A stretch of DNA of 10,337 bases from Chloroflexota bacterium (GTDB taxonomy: Bacteria > Chloroflexota > UBA6077 > FW602-bin22 > JACQUS01): the NCBI GenBank assembly GCA_016210125.1, contig JACQUS010000494.1:1-10337 (forward strand), given 5' to 3'. Each line of letters begins with the position of its first letter. Within the stretch, counting starts at the first letter, position 1. Shown one piece after another: positions 7,176-10,337 of the stretch. The notes beneath the pieces are model-generated. The model was not told the origin of the DNA. It did no database searches and saw only the letters and a list, made by a program, of their open reading frames with translations. A program made the translations under genes and the position numbers.

Positions 7176-7361
7176 GTGAGCGACGACCGGTTGCTGCTGC
7201 GTGTCCACGAGGCGGCCGAGCGGCTGGGGGTCAGCCGCGCCAAATTTTATGAACTGATCGCGCGCGGCGCGGTGCGAACGGTCAAGATCGACGGGTCGCG
7301 GCGGGTGCGCGTGGCCGACCTGCGCGACTTCGTCCAGCAACTCCCCGAGCAGCCGGCGTGA
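7176..7361 (+). CDS. AlpA/excisionase-like MerR-fold HTH protein
   Basis: This is a 61-residue single-domain DNA-binding protein. It has the pattern of HTH_17/excisionase proteins: LLRVHEAAERLGVSRAKFYE (helix-turn-helix), then a wing region with RRVRVADLRDFVQQL. Such proteins bend DNA at att sites for excision or activate int transcription, as AlpA does. The GTG at 7176 is chosen because AAGGGGG (7164-7170) sits 5 nt upstream and the promoter lies just before. The frame is open further upstream, but that would read through the promoter. Its TGA overlaps the GTG of the next gene. Whether it acts mainly as Xis or as a transcription factor cannot be told from sequence. Confidence 0.85.
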   Translation: MSDDRLLLRVHEAAERLGVSRAKFYELIARGAVRTVKIDGSRRVRVADLRDFVQQLPEQPA

Positions 7362-7576
7362 CCACCTGGCGCCGCCGCAGGTGCCCGCGCTCCGGCCACG
7401 TCGCGCCGGCGGGCCGGTTTGTCGCCGTTACGTACGGCGCGCCGTGGCTGGGCGGCGCTATCCGCCGCCGCCGCCCGAGCTGCGGCGCTGTGCGCGCTAC
7501 GAGCAATTTCGCCGTCGTGCGCCAGCGCCGGTCGAAGACTCGACTCGGCGAGGCGCTGGCCGCCGCGGCACAGTGA
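7358..7576 (+). CDS. Small basic protein resembling a degenerate NrdR-type zinc ribbon
   Basis: This 72-residue ORF starts at a GTG overlapping the previous stop (GTGA) and ends in a TGATG overlap with the primase gene. Both junctions and GC-rich third positions support this frame. It looks like the N-terminal zinc ribbon of NrdR: a CPRSGH knuckle at 9-14, a beta region ending GGAIRRRR, then PSCGAV at 40-45. A four-Cys ribbon would need CxxC pairs at 9/12 and 39/42. Here positions 12 and 39 are Ser (TCC) and Arg (CGC), each one base away from a Cys codon. There is no ATP-cone, so it is not a full NrdR. Its role is unknown; DNA or RNA binding is plausible from the basic charge. Confidence 0.6.
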   Translation: MTTWRRRRCPRSGHVAPAGRFVAVTYGAPWLGGAIRRRRPSCGAVRATSNFAVVRQRRSKTRLGEALAAAAQ

Positions 7577-9732
7577 TGAGCGCTCCACCGTTGTTGCCGC
7601 GCTCCGCCGACATCGTGGCCGCCCTGGTCTGCGGTCGCTCCGGCTGCACATGCCAGGCCAGCGCCCGGCGCGGCAGCGGCCTGACGCATTGCGTGGCGCA
7701 CGATGATCGGGAGACGAGCCTGAATGTCGAGCAGCGCGGCGCCAAAGTGCTGGTGCACTGCGGAGCGGGGTGTTCGCAGGCCGACGTCATCGGTGGCCTG
7801 CGCCAGCGTGGCCTGTGGCCGCAGGCTTCGCCGAACGGGCGGGGGGAGGGGGGTATGCCCATCCCCTCCGACACACGTGCAAACGCGCAAACGCAAACAG
7901 GTTGCACGCTGGCCTTATACGCCGGGGAGAAGCGCCTGCCACTCGACTTCCTGCGCGCGCTGGGCCTCTCGGACATGAGCTACCTGGGCGCGCCGGCCGT
8001 CCGCATCCCCTACTTTGGCCCCGACGGGACCGAGGTGGCGGTGCGCTTTCGCGTCGGCCTCGGCGGCGCGGATCGGTTCCGTTGGAAGGCTGGCACGACG
8101 CCGGCGCTTTACGGCTTGGACCAGCTCCGCGCGGCGCGTGAGCGCGGCCACGTGACGTTGGTCGAGGGTGAGAGCGACGCGCAGACGCTCTGGCTGCACA
8201 GTGTGCCGGCTATCGGTCTGCCCGGCGCGAGTCTGTGGCGCGACGACCGCGATGCCGAGCACTTCGATGGGCTGGACCGCGTGTACGTCGTCGTCGAGCC
8301 AGACCAGGGCGGCGAGGCGCTAGTCAAGCGGCTTGCCGCCTCGCGCCTTCGTGATGCGATCCACCTGGTCCGCATCCCCGCGGCGAAGGACTTGAACGCG
8401 CTGCACGTCGCGGGGCCGGAGCGCTTCGCAGATTCGTGGCGGGCGGCTCTCGCGGGTGCGGAGTCCCTTTCTGCGTTTCTCGTGCGAGAGGCGAAAGCGC
8501 GGCGCATCGCGCTTGCGCAGCACGCGGCGGCGCTGGCGAACGAGCCGGACATCTTGGAGCGCTTCGTCGCCGACGTTGCGCGGGCTGGCGTTGCAGGCGA
8601 GACGCGGGCAGCCAAGCTGCTCTACCTCACAATCACGAGCAGGCTATTGGAGCGGCCAGTTTCCGCCGCGGTCAAAGGGCCGTCGGGCGGCGGTAAGTCG
8701 TACCTGGTCGAGCAGGTAGCGCGGTTCTTCCCCGCCACCGCCTATTACGCCTTGACGGCGATGAGCGAGCGGGCGTTGGCGTACTCCGAGGAGCCGCTAG
8801 CCCATCGCATGCTGGTGCTCTACGAGGCCGCCGGGATGAGCGGCGACTTCGCCAGCTACCTCGTGCGCTCCCTGCTGAGCGAGGGCCGCCTGCGGTACGC
8901 GACTGTCGAGAAGACGAAGGATGGACTCCGGCCCCGGGTCATCGAGCGTGAGGGGCCGACTGGCCTCATCGTGACGAGCACCCAAGTGCACCTGCATCCT
9001 GAGAACGAGACGCGGTTGATGTCAATCGTCATCTCGGACTCCCCTGCGCAGACGCGCGCCGTGCTCCTGAGGCATGCAGCCGGTCGCTCGGAGCCGGTGG
9101 ACCTCGGCCCGTGGCACGCGCTACAGGACTGGCTGGCGGCTGGCCCGTCCGAGACGACGATCCCCTTCGCGCGGGCGCTCGCCGAGGCTATCCCGCCGGT
9201 GGCCGTGCGGCAGCGCCGCGACTTCCCCGCCCTCCTGGCGTTGATCGCGGCGCACGCGCTGCTCCACCAGGCCACGCGTGAGCTGGACGGGGCGGGCCGC
9301 ATCGTGGCGACGATTGCGGATTACATCGTCGTCCGTGAGCTGGTGGCCGACTTGCTCGCCGAAGGCATCGGGGCGAGTGTTTCCCGGACGATGCGCGCGA
9401 CCGTCGCAGCAGTGGCGGCGCTCGCCACGGAGCGCGGCGACGAAGACGTAAGCGTGACGAAGGTCGCCAAGGCGCTCGGCATCGACACCTCGGCGGCCCA
9501 CCGGCGAGTGCGGGCGGCTCTCGCGGGCGGCTACATTCGCAACCTGGAGGACCGGCCCCGTCGCCCGGCCCGCCTCGTCATCGGCGATGCGCTCCCCGAC
9601 GACCTGGACCTGCTGCCCGACCCCGACCGTTTGCACGTGTGCACGTGTGTTGGGGGGGATAGAGTACCCCCCCTCCCCCCTGCGGGTGAGTTGTCCGACG
9701 AGCTAGCGGAGGCAGCTACATGGACGGCGTGA
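7576..9732 (+). CDS. Primase/ATPase: CHC2-like zinc ribbon, TOPRIM, P-loop and winged-helix domains
   Basis: This is a 718-residue replication protein. A zinc ribbon at about 19-66 has a C39-x2-H42 and C62-x3-C66 pattern with HCVAHDDRETSLNV and VLVHCGAGC, plus an extra C19/C24/C26 cluster. A TOPRIM-like domain (about 190-275) has LVEGESDAQTL (E197) and VVVEPDQGG (E241, D243). A P-loop domain follows, with Walker A GPSGGGKS (368-375), LVLYEAAG (E417) in the Walker B place, LIVTSTQ (464-470) as sensor 1 and NETRL (R480) as possible arginine finger. A winged helix (about 617-675) precedes a Pro-rich tail. It probably primes and unwinds the element's DNA. ATG 7576 is preferred by the TGATG overlap; the frame extends upstream to 7381. 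Two inverted copies of one DNA repeat lie in its linker and its tail. Confidence 0.88.
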   Translation: MSAPPLLPRSADIVAALVCGRSGCTCQASARRGSGLTHCVAHDDRETSLNVEQRGAKVLVHCGAGCSQADVIGGLRQRGLWPQASPNGRGEGGMPIPSDTRANAQTQTGCTLALYAGEKRLPLDFLRALGLSDMSYLGAPAVRIPYFGPDGTEVAVRFRVGLGGADRFRWKAGTTPALYGLDQLRAARERGHVTLVEGESDAQTLWLHSVPAIGLPGASLWRDDRDAEHFDGLDRVYVVVEPDQGGEALVKRLAASRLRDAIHLVRIPAAKDLNALHVAGPERFADSWRAALAGAESLSAFLVREAKARRIALAQHAAALANEPDILERFVADVARAGVAGETRAAKLLYLTITSRLLERPVSAAVKGPSGGGKSYLVEQVARFFPATAYYALTAMSERALAYSEEPLAHRMLVLYEAAGMSGDFASYLVRSLLSEGRLRYATVEKTKDGLRPRVIEREGPTGLIVTSTQVHLHPENETRLMSIVISDSPAQTRAVLLRHAAGRSEPVDLGPWHALQDWLAAGPSETTIPFARALAEAIPPVAVRQRRDFPALLALIAAHALLHQATRELDGAGRIVATIADYIVVRELVADLLAEGIGASVSRTMRATVAAVAALATERGDEDVSVTKVAKALGIDTSAAHRRVRAALAGGYIRNLEDRPRRPARLVIGDALPDDLDLLPDPDRLHVCTCVGGDRVPPLPPAGELSDELAEAATWTA
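7841..7885 (-). repeat. Inverted repeat copy 1 (primase linker)
   Basis: Read on the minus strand this copy contains CGTTTGCACGTGTG (complement of 7872-7885), a G-rich middle and TACCCCCCTCCCCCC (complement of 7841-7855). The same blocks occur in the same order on the + strand at 9628-9680. In the protein this falls in residues about 89-104, between the zinc ribbon and TOPRIM domain. Beside it are two further GCAAAC units, in the sequence to 7898. Confidence 0.7.
9628..9680 (+). repeat. Inverted repeat copy 2 (primase C-terminal tail)
   Basis: CGTTTGCACGTGTG (9628-9641) and TACCCCCCCTCCCCCC (9665-9680) match copy 1 on the opposite strand, apart from one extra C. This copy has an additional CACGTGTG unit, so that octamer is in tandem (9634-9649). 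G7 (9652-9658) and C7 (9667-9673) can form a 7-bp hairpin with an 8-nt loop. It encodes the odd tail segment HVCTCVGGDRVPPLPP. Confidence 0.7.
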
Positions 9733-10193
9733 CGCTGCTCGTCCAGGCCCGCGCGGCCGGCCTGGACGTGCACGCCGACGGCGACCGGCTGGTCGTGCGC
9801 GGGCCGAAGTCTGCCGAGCCGCTGGCGCGGCAGCTCCTCGCCGCGAAGGTTGAGATTATGCCCCTGCTCGCCGCCGCCGCCGCCGAGCGCGCCGCCGAAG
9901 GCAACTACCGCGCCGACCCGCGCCCGGAGCTGCCCGATCACGCCGCCTGGACCTTGCTGCTGGCCCGCGCCTACGCCCTCGACGGGCACGATCCCGGAGG
10001 GGTCTACGGCGCGTTGCACGGCATGCGGTGCTTGGGCGCGCGGCTCGCCGACGATGGCCACGGCTGGCGTTTGCTGCCCGGCGAGCTGGCCAGCGCCGAG
10101 TATGGCGAGATGCGTGAGCGCTGGCTGCTGCCGCAGCGCGACGCGCTGACGCGGCTGCTGGGCGAGGTGGGCGGTGAAGGCGGCGCTCCATGA
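9720..10193 (+). CDS. TubC-docking-domain-like protein of the replication operon
   Basis: This 157-residue protein starts 13 nt before the primase stop, with GGAGG at 9708-9712 ideally placed 7 nt upstream of the ATG. Residues 1-45 (VQARAAGLDVHADGDRLVV, then a Leu/Ala-rich helix ending KVEIMPLLAA) resemble the TubC N-terminal docking domain. That fold was first described in NRPS/PKS proteins and also occurs near primases in mobile elements. The rest (about 70-150) is a helical Trp/Leu-rich region of unknown fold. It probably docks onto another replication protein, perhaps the adjacent primase. No catalytic motif is seen. The family call rests on pattern memory and is moderate. Confidence 0.75.
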   Translation: MDGVTLLVQARAAGLDVHADGDRLVVRGPKSAEPLARQLLAAKVEIMPLLAAAAAERAAEGNYRADPRPELPDHAAWTLLLARAYALDGHDPGGVYGALHGMRCLGARLADDGHGWRLLPGELASAEYGEMRERWLLPQRDALTRLLGEVGGEGGAP

Positions 10194-10284
10194 CGATGAC
10201 TGGCCGGACTGGTTCGCCTACGAGTGCCTGGCCTGCCGCCACTGCGGCTGGCACGCAGAGGTGGGGCGTGGCACACCGCAGTAG
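10174..10284 (+). CDS. 36-residue Cys-rich putative zinc-binding peptide
   Basis: A short frame runs from GTG 10174 to TAG 10282-10284. It encodes an acidic, Trp-rich start (DDDWPDWFAYE) and ECLACRHCGWHAEV, with C18, C21, C24, H23 and H27 as possible metal ligands. GAGG (10164-10167) lies 6 nt before the GTG. It overlaps the end of the preceding gene by 20 nt and the next probable start by 17 nt, as is common in compact phage-like operons. A zinc knuckle is plausible. The small size makes the call uncertain, but the Cys/Trp composition is unlike a random shadow frame. Confidence 0.5.
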   Translation: MKAALHDDDWPDWFAYECLACRHCGWHAEVGRGTPQ

Positions 10285-10337
10285 GGCGAAGGGCACGCGC
10301 CGTGAGCGGGAGTTGGCGCGGCTCGCCTGCGGCCAGC
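10268..10337 (+). CDS. Start of a possible PDDEXK-type nuclease (cut by window end)
   Basis: The frame is open from GTG 10268 to the window edge, with GAGGT at 10258-10262 as SD. The visible N-terminus MAHRSRAKGTRRERELARL matches the basic opening helix of phage Holliday-junction-resolvase or VRR-like nucleases (typical form SRxKGxRxEREL). No catalytic residue is in the window. The frame is also open back to an ATG at 10190 that overlaps the stop at 10193, but that longer start gives a low-complexity leader and is less likely. Confidence 0.45.
   Translation, partial: MAHRSRAKGTRRERELARLACGQ

Noticed and set aside
7381..7575. Extended N-terminus of the primase from an upstream in-frame ATG
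   Set aside because: The extra 65 residues are Arg/Pro-rich without domain content and overlap another supported gene; the TGATG junction favours 7576.
7282..7896. Minus-strand frame of 204 codons across the small zinc-ribbon gene and primase N-terminus
   Set aside because: It has no domain and opposes the well-supported operon. Its CTCVGGD start is interesting only because it reveals the inverted DNA repeat.
7872..7898. GCAAAC-type short repeats as a CRISPR-like or iteron array
   Set aside because: There are only about three units without spacers; not a CRISPR. Kept as part of the inverted repeat, with an origin role unproven.

Overview
The window is GC-rich throughout (my impression, not a calculated value). 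It joins a conserved chromosomal segment on the left to the first part of an integrated mobile element on the right. The chromosomal genes are the end of an RNase III gene, a full-length smc, a TPR protein with an acidic tail and a small membrane protein, all on the + strand with overlapping or near-overlapping ends. The rnc-smc order, GC richness and alanine/arginine-rich coding suggest a high-GC member of Chloroflexota, perhaps Thermomicrobia. That placement is an inference and could be wrong.

Layout. 1-4936: rnc (partial), smc, TPR protein, single-TM protein. 4937-5017: intergenic, with a good promoter for a tRNA. 5018-5093: tRNA-Phe(GAA) with an encoded CCA, the probable integration target. 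5121-5152: a strong bidirectional hairpin terminator. From about 5094 rightward lies the element. It has a tyrosine integrase on the minus strand facing the tRNA, then a minus-strand protein with an apparent N-terminal HTH. An 85-bp divergent control region follows (7091-7175). A rightward operon then encodes an AlpA/Xis-like HTH protein, a small NrdR-like degenerate zinc-ribbon protein, a large CHC2-TOPRIM-P-loop-wHTH primase/ATPase, a TubC-docking-like protein, a 36-residue Cys-rich protein and the start of a possible nuclease cut by the window end. The element's far end is not in the window.

How the genes may work together. Integrase plus the AlpA/Xis-like protein would control integration and excision at tRNA-Phe. 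The minus-strand HTH protein and the AlpA-like operon are read from overlapping, face-to-face promoters. These are accompanied by three TTGCACC repeats at an exact 21-bp period, which looks like a maintenance/induction switch. The rightward operon is a replication module in which nearly every stop overlaps the next start. This order (int, divergent regulator, alpA, primase) resembles phage-inducible chromosomal islands and related satellites, although no capsid, packaging or conjugation gene is visible here.

Most unusual details: the phased repeats in the switch; an imperfect inverted repeat of about 45-53 bp whose two copies lie inside the primase gene, one in a linker and one in the C-terminal tail; and a zinc-ribbon protein in which one Cys of each CxxC pair is lost, each by what could be a single base change.
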